From Lentzea sp. (GTDB lineage Bacteria > Actinomycetota > Actinomycetes > Mycobacteriales > Pseudonocardiaceae), in the NCBI GenBank assembly GCA_030146905.1, contig JASLAV010000941.1, forward strand, positions 1 to 8,160: a stretch of 8,160 nucleotides of DNA, read 5' to 3'. Position numbers and translations under genes: made by a program. Positions within the stretch are counted from its first letter, which is position 1. Each line of letters opens with the position of its first letter. The notes beneath the pieces were generated by a model. That model was not told the origin of the DNA, did no database searches, and saw only the letters and a program-made list of their open reading frames with translations. Shown piece by piece: positions 1 to 6,016 of the stretch.

Positions 1-1175
1 TTCTTGCCACCCCCGCCGGGAGCGTTCGCACCGGGCGGCTTGGGGGCCGCGTCGTCCGGCTTGGGCGGCGTGCCCGGAGCGTCCGAGCCGGGCGGCTTCA
101 CCGAGGGAGGCGCCGGCGTGTCCGGCGGCTTGACCGCCGGCGGCGTCTCCGGGGGCTTCACGCCCGCCGTGCCCGTGGTGTCGCCAGGCGGCTTCTGGAC
201 AGGAGGCGGCTCCGGCGTGTCGCCCTTGCCACCCGTACCACCACCGGGAACCTCCGGTGGCTTCTGGACGGGCGGAGCGTCACCGGCGGGAGGCTTGGCA
301 CCACCGCCACCGCCACCGGCACCGCCACCGCCGTTGATCGTCGGGGTGTCGCCCGGAGGCTTGACCGGCGGCGGCGAGGCGGCCGACGAGGCACCGCCCT
401 TGCCGAAGCGGGCCGCGTCGTCACCCATCTTCGCCAGTGCCGTGCCGAGGTCGTCGGCGGCCTTCGAGGACGACGTGATCAGCGACTTGAGCTTCGTGAC
501 GTGCTGCATGATCCGGGAGAACGCCTCGAGGGCGGTCGCGACTGCGGTGCCGATGAACGCGATGATCGACGCGCCGAACGTGATCGGGGCCAGACCGGCC
601 GCGATCAGCGCGCCACCGATCAGGTTGCCGATCACCATGGCGATGATGTCGCGCACGAGCGAGCGCACGGCGGTCACGCAGGCGCCCATCGTGCCCATCA
701 GCTTCGCCGAGGCGTTGACCGCCGAGCCGATGGCCTCGAGCTCCTTGGAGACGTGCGCCATGGTCGCGCGGAAGTGGTCGGCCGCCTCGCCGGCCCAGCC
801 GTCGAGCTTCTTGAGGGCGTCGAGGTGACCTGACGCGAGGCCCTCGTAGTTCTTGGCATCGTCCTGGAGCTTCTTGGTCTCCTGCCGGATGGCGATGTTG
901 TCGCCGAGCAGCAGGTCGAGCGGCTCGCGCAAGAAGGCGATGTGGTCGATCAGCCAGCCGACACCGGCGCCGATGACGGCACCGAGAGGGTTGAGCGCGG
1001 CGCCGACGATGTCGAACGCCAGACCGACGCTGTAGGCGGCGATCGACGCCTCGTCCTGCTTCTGCACCGCCTTCACGAGGCCGGCGACGGTGTCGACCAT
1101 GCCCGCGCCGGAGAACTTGTCGTTGAGTTCGGTGCCTTCACCGAAGCCCGGGGTCAGCGTCAGGCCCTGCACCAT
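1..1175 (-). CDS. WxG-motif ESX (type VII) secretion substrate with proline/glycine-rich K-P-P repeat tail, 3' end outside window
   Basis: Partial gene; 391 residues lie in the window and the reading frame is still open at base 1. Residues 1-260 are predicted mostly helical, with W127-A-G129 in a helix-turn-helix setting typical of WXG100/PPE-like ESX proteins. Hydrophobic Ala/Gly/Ile-rich stretches occur at about 50-80 and 176-215. From about 261 the protein becomes low-complexity Gly/Pro/Ala/Asp, with eight K-P-P motifs (VKPP, QKPP, AKPP, PKPP) up to the window edge, resembling the proline-rich arms of Esp/PPE-type proteins such as EspK or EspI. The ATG at 1175 overlaps the TGA of the preceding gene (TGATG), and GGAGGT at 1181-1186 provides the ribosome site inside that gene, so translation is probably coupled. 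The likely role is an exported heterodimer partner of the upstream YxxxD protein; this is inferred. What follows the tail (for example a toxin domain) cannot be seen. Confidence 0.85.
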   Translation of the reverse strand, partial: MVQGLTLTPGFGEGTELNDKFSGAGMVDTVAGLVKAVQKQDEASIAAYSVGLAFDIVGAALNPLGAVIGAGVGWLIDHIAFLREPLDLLLGDNIAIRQETKKLQDDAKNYEGLASGHLDALKKLDGWAGEAADHFRATMAHVSKELEAIGSAVNASAKLMGTMGACVTAVRSLVRDIIAMVIGNLIGGALIAAGLAPITFGASIIAFIGTAVATALEAFSRIMQHVTKLKSLITSSSKAADDLGTALAKMGDDAARFGKGGASSAASPPPVKPPGDTPTINGGGGAGGGGGGAKPPAGDAPPVQKPPEVPGGGTGGKGDTPEPPPVQKPPGDTTGTAGVKPPETPPAVKPPDTPAPPSVKPPGSDAPGTPPKPDDAAPKPPGANAPGGGGK

Positions 1176-1480
1176 CAGGCACCTCCGGAGAACGAGTTCG
1201 CGTTGCCCTCGTCGGTGTTGGTGTAGGTCTCCGCGGTCAGGCGGGCGTTGTTCGCCGCCTCGCGCAGACCGGCCTCGTACTTGCCGATGCACTCCTCGGC
1301 GTTCTTCACCTCGACGCGCGCGGCGACGGCGAAGATCTGGCCGACGACACCGAACACCAGCGGGTCGAAGTGGACGTTGCCGAGCACCTTCGTGGACGTC
1401 TCGAGCTGGTCCACAATGGAGTCGAGGTTCGAAGAGAACGCTTTGATCCCCTCAGGATCGACGTCGAACTGACCGGCCAT
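1175..1480 (-). CDS. EspC-like ESX secretion-associated protein (YxxxD motif)
   Basis: A 101-residue, mostly helical protein of the ESX-1 secretion-associated/EspC-like family (formerly DUF2580). It starts MAGQFDVDPEG, has a mid-region rich in helix formers, and near its C-terminus carries the general type VII secretion signal YxxxD as Y86-T-N-T-D90. Family size is about 100 residues, so it looks complete. The start at 1480 is chosen because AGAGGG lies 6-7 bases upstream; the frame stays open further up but without coding character. It lies 34 bases downstream of the YbaB-like gene and overlaps the next gene by one base. In mycobacterial ESX systems a YxxxD protein pairs with a WxG protein, and here the neighbour carries WAG, so the two probably fold and leave the cell together. 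Family assignment is from recognised sequence character; the pairing is inference. Confidence 0.85.
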   Translation of the reverse strand: MAGQFDVDPEGIKAFSSNLDSIVDQLETSTKVLGNVHFDPLVFGVVGQIFAVAARVEVKNAEECIGKYEAGLREAANNARLTAETYTNTDEGNANSFSGGA

Positions 1481-1514
1481 CAGCAGCCCTCTCGCGTGAC
1501 AGGCGTGGACAGGG

Positions 1515-2018
1515 TCACCAAGGCTGGCCGTCCTCGTCATCGTCGTCGTGCGCAGGAGGCCGCCGCGCGGGTGGCGCCTGCTGCGGCTGCCACTGGGCCG
1601 CGGGCTGCTGTTCCTCGACGGCGTAACCGTCGTCGTCGTATCCGTGCTGCGAGTTCTCTTCCTCGTCCTGCACGGCGGGCGGGAGGTACGACATGACGAG
1701 GTCCATCGACTCGGTGCCCGCACCGAGCGGCGCAAACGCCTCGATCATCTTCTCGGAGGCCGCGCGCTGTCCTTTCCCGACAGCCTCCATGATCGACGCC
1801 TGCAGGCGCTGCGGGCTCAGGCCCGCCGCGTAGTCGGTCAGCTGGATGTGCTGCAGCGCACCGGTAGGCGCGATCGTCACCTGCACCGCGTGGTCCTTCG
1901 ACATCGTGGTGGCCGACGCGTGGGCCATGTCCACTTGGAGCTGCGCGGCCTTCGCCGCCAGGTCGTCGGCCTTCGCCTGCATGTCCTGCATCCACCGGTC
2001 GGGGTCGACCCCGACCAT
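1515..2018 (-). CDS. YbaB/EbfC-family protein (EspL-like) at the head of the ESX substrate operon
   Basis: 167 residues. The first ~110 residues form a YbaB/EbfC-type domain: an N-terminal helix (about 5-35) with QDMQAKADDLAAKAAQLQ, then strands with V-Q-V-T-I-A-P-T-G-A-L (46-55) and a closing helix around 70-100. The last ~50 residues are a disordered tail rich in Gln, Pro and acidic residues (DDDDED) ending in W167. The ATG at 2018 has GAGGGA about 7 bases upstream. In Mycobacterium the YbaB-like EspL is encoded beside EspK and EspB and supports ESX-1 substrates, so the same order here suggests an accessory or chaperone role; DNA binding is the alternative known for EbfC proteins. It is the first gene of a minus-strand operon, with 34 bases to the next start. 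No confident promoter is visible upstream. Confidence 0.85.
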   Translation of the reverse strand: MVGVDPDRWMQDMQAKADDLAAKAAQLQVDMAHASATTMSKDHAVQVTIAPTGALQHIQLTDYAAGLSPQRLQASIMEAVGKGQRAASEKMIEAFAPLGAGTESMDLVMSYLPPAVQDEEENSQHGYDDDGYAVEEQQPAAQWQPQQAPPARRPPAHDDDDEDGQPW

Positions 2019-2204
2019 CCGACTTCCCTCAATAGGTACCAACGGATCCACGGAATTCCTCTCACGCCAAGACGGCGTAGATTCGAGTTGATTCGGTCGT
2101 TGTCGGTGAATTCGGCGTGATCCCGCAGCAGCCGACGCCGCGGGCCTGGTCAACCAACTGCTCTTCGACCCGCGCGACCATCCAGCCCAACAGTTCGGGG
2201 TGTG

Positions 2205-2256
2205 GTTGCCCGGTGACCGGAAGGGCACGCCGTAGGGCGCCCGGTCACCGGGCAAC
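2205..2256. terminator. 16-bp perfect inverted repeat, probable terminator after the membrane-protein gene
   Basis: The arms 2205-2220 (GTTGCCCGGTGACCGG) and 2241-2256 are exact reverse complements around a 20-base loop. The right arm touches the TGA of the minus-strand membrane-protein gene (2257-2259). No T-run follows on the minus strand, which is usual for high-GC actinobacterial terminators. It could stop transcription in both directions and would insulate the ESX operon downstream. Confidence 0.7.
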
Positions 2257-2661
2257 TCAGCGGTCGGCCGGCATCTGATCTTGCCGCTGACCGCGGTCAC
2301 GGGCGAAACGCTGCAGAATTCGGACGTACAACATGCCCATGCAGCCGCTGAGGGTGGCGATGACGATCGCCGCCGGAACGCGTCCGGCAGCAAGGATGTC
2401 CGCTACGACGAACATCGACACCATGAACGCGACGATGCCGAGCGCGGCGTAGCCCCTGTCCTGCACGTCCGCCCAGCGTCGCATCGCGCGGCTGGCCTGT
2501 CCGTCGACACTGCGGGTCTCGATGAACAGCGCGATCAACAGGACAGGAACCACCTGCATCGCGCCCTCGTAAAGGAGCATGTTCATGCCTTTCCGGCTCT
2601 TCGTCGAGATGCCGGGCGACGGGTTGGTGCCCTGTGCCGGCTCTGGGGGTTCGATGACCAC
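2257..2661 (-). CDS. Small integral membrane protein, three predicted transmembrane helices
   Basis: 134 residues from the GTG at 2661. GGGAGG lies 7 bases upstream (2669-2674), and a promoter-like site ends about 30 bases further up. A second plausible start is ATG 2580 (GGAAAGG at 7 bases), giving 107 residues from MLLYEGAMQ; the segment between the two starts has high third-position GC, so I prefer the longer form. Hydrophobic segments are VVPVLLIALFI, then an Ala/Val/Phe/Met-rich helix beginning GYAALGIVAF, and VPAAIVIATLSGCMGML. A basic cytoplasmic-type loop (SRAMRRWADVQDRG) lies between the first two, and the tail is highly charged. I do not recognise a named family. The gene sits just downstream of the MerR gene and appears to have its own MerR-type promoter, so it may belong to the response that regulator controls. 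Confidence 0.7.
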   Translation of the reverse strand: MVIEPPEPAQGTNPSPGISTKSRKGMNMLLYEGAMQVVPVLLIALFIETRSVDGQASRAMRRWADVQDRGYAALGIVAFMVSMFVVADILAAGRVPAAIVIATLSGCMGMLYVRILQRFARDRGQRQDQMPADR

Positions 2662-2693
2662 ATGCCCGCCTCCCGGCGGCGTGCAGCGGAGCA

Positions 2694-2724
2694 ATTAGCA
2701 GGCATGCCGCAGCGGCACACTCAA
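2694..2724 (-). promoter_or_regulatory. Putative MerR-type promoter/operator of the small membrane-protein gene
   Basis: Read on the minus strand: -35 TTGAGT (2719-2724), a 19-base spacer (2700-2718) that begins with the dyad GTGCCGC-T-GCGGCAT, and -10 GCTAAT (2694-2699). The layout matches the site in front of the MerR gene base for base in spacing. It would start a transcript near 2687, upstream of GGGAGG and the GTG at 2661. Function is inferred from this repeated design. Confidence 0.5.
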
Positions 2725-2763
2725 GTCCGCACAGCACAGGTGTGGTCGACCTCACGCGCGTAG

Positions 2764-2786
2764 GCCCGACCGCCTCGCGGCCGGGC
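2764..2786. terminator. Hairpin after the MerR-family gene
   Basis: The 10-base arms 2764-2773 and 2777-2786 pair with a single mismatch around a 3-base loop, four bases past the TGA (2791-2793) of the minus-strand regulator. It is GC-rich without a T-run, so it is a probable rather than canonical terminator. It would separate the regulator transcript from the membrane-protein promoter just below it. Confidence 0.5.
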
Positions 2787-2790
2787 ATGT

Positions 2791-3534
2791 TCACCCGACG
2801 GGTCTGTTGCGATCGAGGATGACGTTGGCGCGCTGCAGGACGTCGATCTGCGCGGGGTTGTAAAGCTCGACGACCGCCTGGAGGAAGACCGACCAATTGC
2901 GCGGCCCATGGCTCGCCGCACCCTGCTCTGCCAACTCCTGCAGAAGTGGATGTTTCTGCCGGTGACGATCGAGGTCGGGGGCGAGCCGCTCGGCCAGGTC
3001 CTGCCTGGTTTCCTCGCTCGCGTCCTCGGACAGGGCATCGAGATCCTTCTCCGCCGCGGTGGGGGCCGGGGTGTGCGTCTCCCGCAGGACGTCCAGCACC
3101 GGCGGCGCCAGGACGCGCGAGCAGACGAGCAGGAATGCTCGTTCGTCCTCGGACACGCCGCCGGCGAGGCCGCCGAAGCCGGGCGGCAGGTCGGCGCAGT
3201 CGGGATGCCGCAGGATCTCGGCCAGCTGCCCGCGGATCCGTTGCTGGTGCTCGACACTGGCCGCCAGCGCGGCGTCGAGGGCGCGGAACGCCTGTTCCGC
3301 GCCCTCGTCCGACCTCTGGATCGCGGCGATGTCGGCCAGCGACACGCCCAGCTCCACCATGCGCCGGATCCGCAGCAGCCGGGTGAGATGCCGGATCCGG
3401 TACTGCTTGTAGCCGTTGGCCGCCCGTTCCGGCTCCTCGAGCAGCCCGATCCGATGGTAGTGCCGCACGGTTTTCAGGGTGGTGCCGGCGAGCTCGGCCA
3501 GCTCACGGGTGCTCCAGTCGGCCCTTGTCCGCAT
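2791..3534 (-). CDS. MerR-family transcriptional regulator
   Basis: 247 residues. Residues 7-75 form a winged helix-turn-helix of MerR type: STRELAELAGTTLKTVRHYH (helix-turn-helix), then RIGLL, the wing with GYKQYR, and the second helical pair LTRLLRIRRMVELGVSLADI. A coiled dimerisation helix follows (about 80-110). The remaining ~135 residues form a helical effector or sensor region that I cannot assign; it has Cys113 and Cys138 but no metal-binding Cys cluster. The start at ATG 3534 is preferred over an in-frame start five codons upstream because the -10 element ends only 6 bases before it, implying a leaderless mRNA. MerR proteins bind dyads in over-long 19-20 bp spacers and untwist the promoter; four such sites surround this gene, including its own. 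Its likely targets are therefore itself, the small membrane protein and the exported hydrolases. Confidence 0.88.
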   Translation of the reverse strand: MRTRADWSTRELAELAGTTLKTVRHYHRIGLLEEPERAANGYKQYRIRHLTRLLRIRRMVELGVSLADIAAIQRSDEGAEQAFRALDAALAASVEHQQRIRGQLAEILRHPDCADLPPGFGGLAGGVSEDERAFLLVCSRVLAPPVLDVLRETHTPAPTAAEKDLDALSEDASEETRQDLAERLAPDLDRHRQKHPLLQELAEQGAASHGPRNWSVFLQAVVELYNPAQIDVLQRANVILDRNRPVG

Positions 3535-3752
3535 GCCGGCAGTCCACACCGTGCCCCTGGGGCACAGTCAACTTCAGCCCTGCCGGCAAGTCCGGTCACC
3601 GGCTGGCATGGTGCCGTCGACCACGCCGCCCACACCGGCTGCGCCGCGGGCTTCCCCACCGCTGACTCCCCGGCTGTCGCCGGATTCACCGCGACCAGGG
3701 CACCGATCAGACCCAGCGCCCCCACCAGGGCCATACCGCGTGTACGAAACAT
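3474..3752 (-). pseudogene. Truncated secreted S33-type hydrolase: signal peptide and N-terminus only
   Basis: An open frame of 92 residues with a clear Sec signal peptide (MFRTRG, then MALVGALGLIGALVAV, cleavage probably after ATA). The mature start WSTAPCQPV...AEVDCA looks like the beginning of secreted tripeptidyl-aminopeptidase-type hydrolases, in which a D/E-C-A sequence leads into the conserved V-P-L-D-Y segment. Here the similarity stops at VDCA, and the frame continues 60 bases into the MerR gene on the same strand as meaningless sequence, ending at TGA 3474. AGGGGG lies 5 bases before ATG 3752, and a MerR-type promoter-like site lies further upstream, so the 5' end was once a working gene. 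An alternative is a genuine small secreted four-cysteine protein. The call as a hydrolase remnant rests on sequence character and on the related gene at 4113-5736. Confidence 0.45.
3541..3571 (-). promoter_or_regulatory. Putative autoregulated promoter/operator of the MerR-family gene
   Basis: Minus strand: -35 TTGACT (3566-3571), then a 19-base spacer opening with the perfect dyad GTGCCCC-A-GGGGCAC (3551-3565), then -10 TGGACT (3541-3546). The 19-bp spacer with a central dyad is the classic layout of MerR-controlled promoters. Six bases separate the -10 from ATG 3534, so transcription would begin at or next to the start codon. Confidence 0.7.
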
Positions 3753-3789
3753 TCGCGCCCCCTGTCCGGCCCCCTCGGTGGGCCTGCCC

Positions 3790-3972
3790 TCATCCGAACC
3801 TGTGCCCTCGGGCCACGATCAAGTGGACGCCGGGCAGGTCTTCGGGCAGACCCTTGAGGAACTTCGCCACGGCGGCGCTGATCAGCCAGGCGGTCAAGAA
3901 GCGCAACAGGCTCGCGACAGGATGCCGGTGCGCGCGTGGCTCCGGCCCAGCTGTGTCACCGAGTGAGCCCAT
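3790..3972 (-). CDS. Possible small membrane-type protein, 60 residues, unrecognised
   Basis: A short frame starting at ATG 3972 (MGSLGDTAG) with one hydrophobic helix, about residues 20-40 (ASLLRFLTAWLISAAVAKFL), and an end reading GHRFG. Third codon positions are GC-rich from residue ~19 on, as expected of real genes here. No good ribosome site precedes the ATG. A longer frame from 4164 adds sequence without coding character. The promoter-like site of the truncated secreted gene lies inside its last codons. It may be a small protein, a gene remnant or chance; I do not recognise a family. Confidence 0.25.
   Translation of the reverse strand: MGSLGDTAGPEPRAHRHPVASLLRFLTAWLISAAVAKFLKGLPEDLPGVHLIVARGHRFG
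3792..3822 (-). promoter_or_regulatory. Putative MerR-type promoter/operator of the truncated secreted-hydrolase gene
   Basis: Minus strand: -35 TTGATC (3817-3822), a 19-base spacer opening with the imperfect dyad GTGGCCC-G-AGGGCAC, and -10 TCGGAT (3792-3797). Spacing is identical to the other three sites; the dyad has two mismatched pairs. A transcript would start near 3785 and lead to AGGGGG and ATG 3752. Confidence 0.4.
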
Positions 3973-4040
3973 CGGCAGGCGCACCGCGCGAGATCGCGGA
4001 CATCTCCGGAGATCGTCGACAAGATCACACCGGCACGGGG

Positions 4041-4071
4041 TTGAGTGTGCCGCTACGGCCGAGTGTCTCGT
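4041..4071 (+). promoter_or_regulatory. Putative MerR-type promoter/operator of the lipoprotein hydrolase gene
   Basis: Plus strand: -35 TTGAGT (4041-4046), a 19-base spacer opening with GTGCCGC-T-ACGGCCG (4047-4061), and -10 TCTCGT (4066-4071). The left half matches the membrane-protein site exactly; the right half is weaker, keeping CGGC. A transcript from about 4078 would have a 35-base leader carrying GGAG (4103-4106) before ATG 4113. Confidence 0.45.
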
Positions 4072-4112
4072 AGAAGGCGCACCTTGCCGACGAATCGATT
4101 CCGGAGCTTTCC

Positions 4113-5736
4113 ATGGCCTCGCACGACTCCGGCCCGCCAGCGGACCGGTCCAGCTCACCTGCAACTCGGCGCATCACCGATCGCGTCGCTGCCGCTGCCG
4201 GGGCGACGGCGGTGCTCGCGTTGACGGCTGCCTGCACGCAGCACCCCGACCTCAGCGGGCTCTGAGCCGCAGCCGTCTCCTGCCGGATTGGCGACGTACT
4301 ACGAGCAGAAGGTGAGGTTCGGCTCGTGTGAGGGCTACGGCTCCACGCCGACGGAGAAGAAGCTCTACGCCGAGCCTTTCGAGTGTGCTCGGCTGACGGT
4401 GCCGCTGGACTACCGGGCCCCGGAGGGAAAGACCATTCAGGTCGCCGTGCTCCGGCTTCCGGCCCAGGGAGACCCCGGCCAACGCATCGGCTCACTGGTG
4501 CTCAACCCAGGCGGCCCAGGTGGTTCGGGCATGACCCAGGCGACGACGTTCAGCACCGCGTTCGCGAAGAGCCCACTGCTGCAACGGTTCGACGTGGTGG
4601 GGTTCGATCCGCGCGGGGTCGGATCGTCGACGCCCGCGATCAGCTGTTTCACCGACCAGGAACGCGATCGTGGCGAGGACCGGACCACACTGCTGGCGTC
4701 CTCGGGTGAGTGGGGCGAGGACGACACCCGGCGCCTGGCGGAGCGATGCGCGCAGGGCTCGGGCGGGAAGGAGATCCTGGCCGCGGTCGGCACCCGCAAC
4801 GCCGCCCGGGACCTGGACGTCCTGCGCGCGGCTCTGGACGACGAGAAGCTGACCTACGCGGGGCACAGCTACGGCACCCGACTCGGCGCGGTCTACGCCG
4901 AGATGTTCCCCAAGAACGTGCGCGCACTGGTACTGGACGGCGTGGTGGACCCCACCATGCAGAACCCGCAGCGGCGACTCACCCAGCAGGCCGGCTTCCA
5001 GCAGAACTTCGACAAGCTGGCAGCCGCCTGCGCCACCAGCGAGGACTGCCCGCTGGGTACCGACCCGGCAAAGGCCGCGGAAGCCTTCCAGAAGCTGGTC
5101 CAGCCGCTGATCGACAAGCCGGTCCCCGCAGGCAAGGGGCGCACGCTGAACTTCAACCAGGCCACCGGAGGCGTCACCGCCGGCCTGTACTACCCCGAGG
5201 TCTGGCCGGTGCTCATCAAGGGCCTTGCCCAGCTCAAGCAGGGCGACGGGACGCAGATCACGGAGGTCGGCGACCTGTTCGGCGGTCGAGACGCCTCAGG
5301 CGTGTGGACCAACTTCTCCGAGGCGAACCTCGCCGTCAACTGCAACGACGAGGTGCGCCGCACGCCCGAGGAAGAAGCCCGGCTGCGCGCCGACATCGTC
5401 CGGACCAGCCCGTACCTGGCAACCGGGGAGAAGACCGAAGGAGTCAGCCGGGACGCGTGCGAATCCTGGCCCGGCGAGCCCAGCCTCGGCATTCCCTACG
5501 CGCAGGACGTCGAAGGGCTGCCCGACACCCTGATCATCTCCATCACCGGCGACCCGTCCACCCCCTACGCAGCCGGCAAGGTCCTGGCCGACGAGATCGG
5601 CGGCACCGTGCTCACGGTCGAAGGTGCACGGCACACCGTCGCGCAAGAGGGGATCAACCCCTGCGTCAACGCCGCCGTCGCCGCCTACCTCATCGAACTG
5701 AAAGTCCCCGAGGAAGACCAGCACTGCCGACTCTGA
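4113..5736 (+). CDS. Secreted (lipoprotein-type) alpha/beta hydrolase, S33 tripeptidyl-aminopeptidase-like, with a frameshift after the signal
   Basis: Exported peptidase that should remove short peptides from N-termini of proteins outside the membrane. The N-terminal part starts at ATG 4113 (GGAG six bases upstream) and encodes a lipoprotein signal with lipobox L-T-A-A-C, but its frame stops at TGA 4263. The enzyme continues in the next frame from about 4258 to 5736. Removing one G of the GGG at 4257-4259 joins them smoothly into CTQHPDLSG-SEPQPSPAG. Without that, only a TTG start at 4288 is left, giving 482 residues with no signal. In that numbering: PLDY at 39-42, oxyanion segment NPGGPGGSG at 73-81, nucleophile G-H-S194-Y-G, Asp422 in GDPSTP, His449 in GARHT, and the TAP-type C-terminal domain with NPCV. 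Cys pairs suit an exterior enzyme. The frameshift may be a sequencing error or a real inactivation. Confidence 0.85.
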
Positions 5737-6016
5737 CCAGGACCGCTGATCATCGACCTGGCACCGCCGCGCAGCGGCCCGCTACGCCCGCGAACACACC
5801 TGGCGGTAGGCGGCGGTACGGCCGGTCCTCGCCCTGCGCGGCGCACTCGATCTGCGGCACCCGCTGCCTGGGTCCGCGTCCAGAACATCGATGGACAACT
5901 CGTGATGGCGCAGACCCAATCCCCCGAACGCTTCGCGAAGCGGGCGTTCACCGCCGACGGGTCCCCTGGCGGGTCCCTGCCCCTGAGCCATCGAGCACAA
6001 CGACATGAAGGACAGC
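5737..6016. other. Intergenic spacer with no recognisable gene; contains palindromes
   Basis: 280 bases between the hydrolase stop and the acyltransferase start. Open frames here are short or are extensions of shadows of the neighbours, and none resembles a known family. A small GC hairpin (5766-5778, GCCGC-GCA-GCGGC) could help end hydrolase transcription. A perfect 14-base palindrome CGCTTCGCGAAGCG (5929-5942) is flanked by GAACGC and GCGTTC. No MerR-type site like those upstream is present, so the acyltransferase seems to lie outside that regulon. Confidence 0.5.

Noticed and set aside
4..828. Long plus-strand frame rich in Pro, Gly and Ser
   Set aside because: It is the antisense shadow of the K-P-P repeat protein; the minus-strand frame has the WxG motif, a ribosome site and operon linkage.
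2035..2058. GGTACC, GGATCC and GAATTC sites crowded together like a cloning polylinker
   Set aside because: They sit in the natural leader of the YbaB-like gene with no vector sequence around; three six-base sites close together can arise by chance.
2062..2120. TCACGCC (2062-2068) and GGCGTGA (2114-2120) inverted pair upstream of the YbaB-like gene
   Set aside because: Only 7 bases with a 45-base gap; too weak to call an operator without conservation data.
2908..3966. 352-residue plus-strand frame
   Set aside because: It runs antisense through the MerR gene, whose helix-turn-helix is unmistakable on the minus strand, and shows no family character of its own.
4710..6008. 432-residue plus-strand frame, Arg-rich
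   Set aside because: It is an out-of-frame shadow of the S33 hydrolase; composition is dominated by Arg, Ala and Gly from high-GC sequence.
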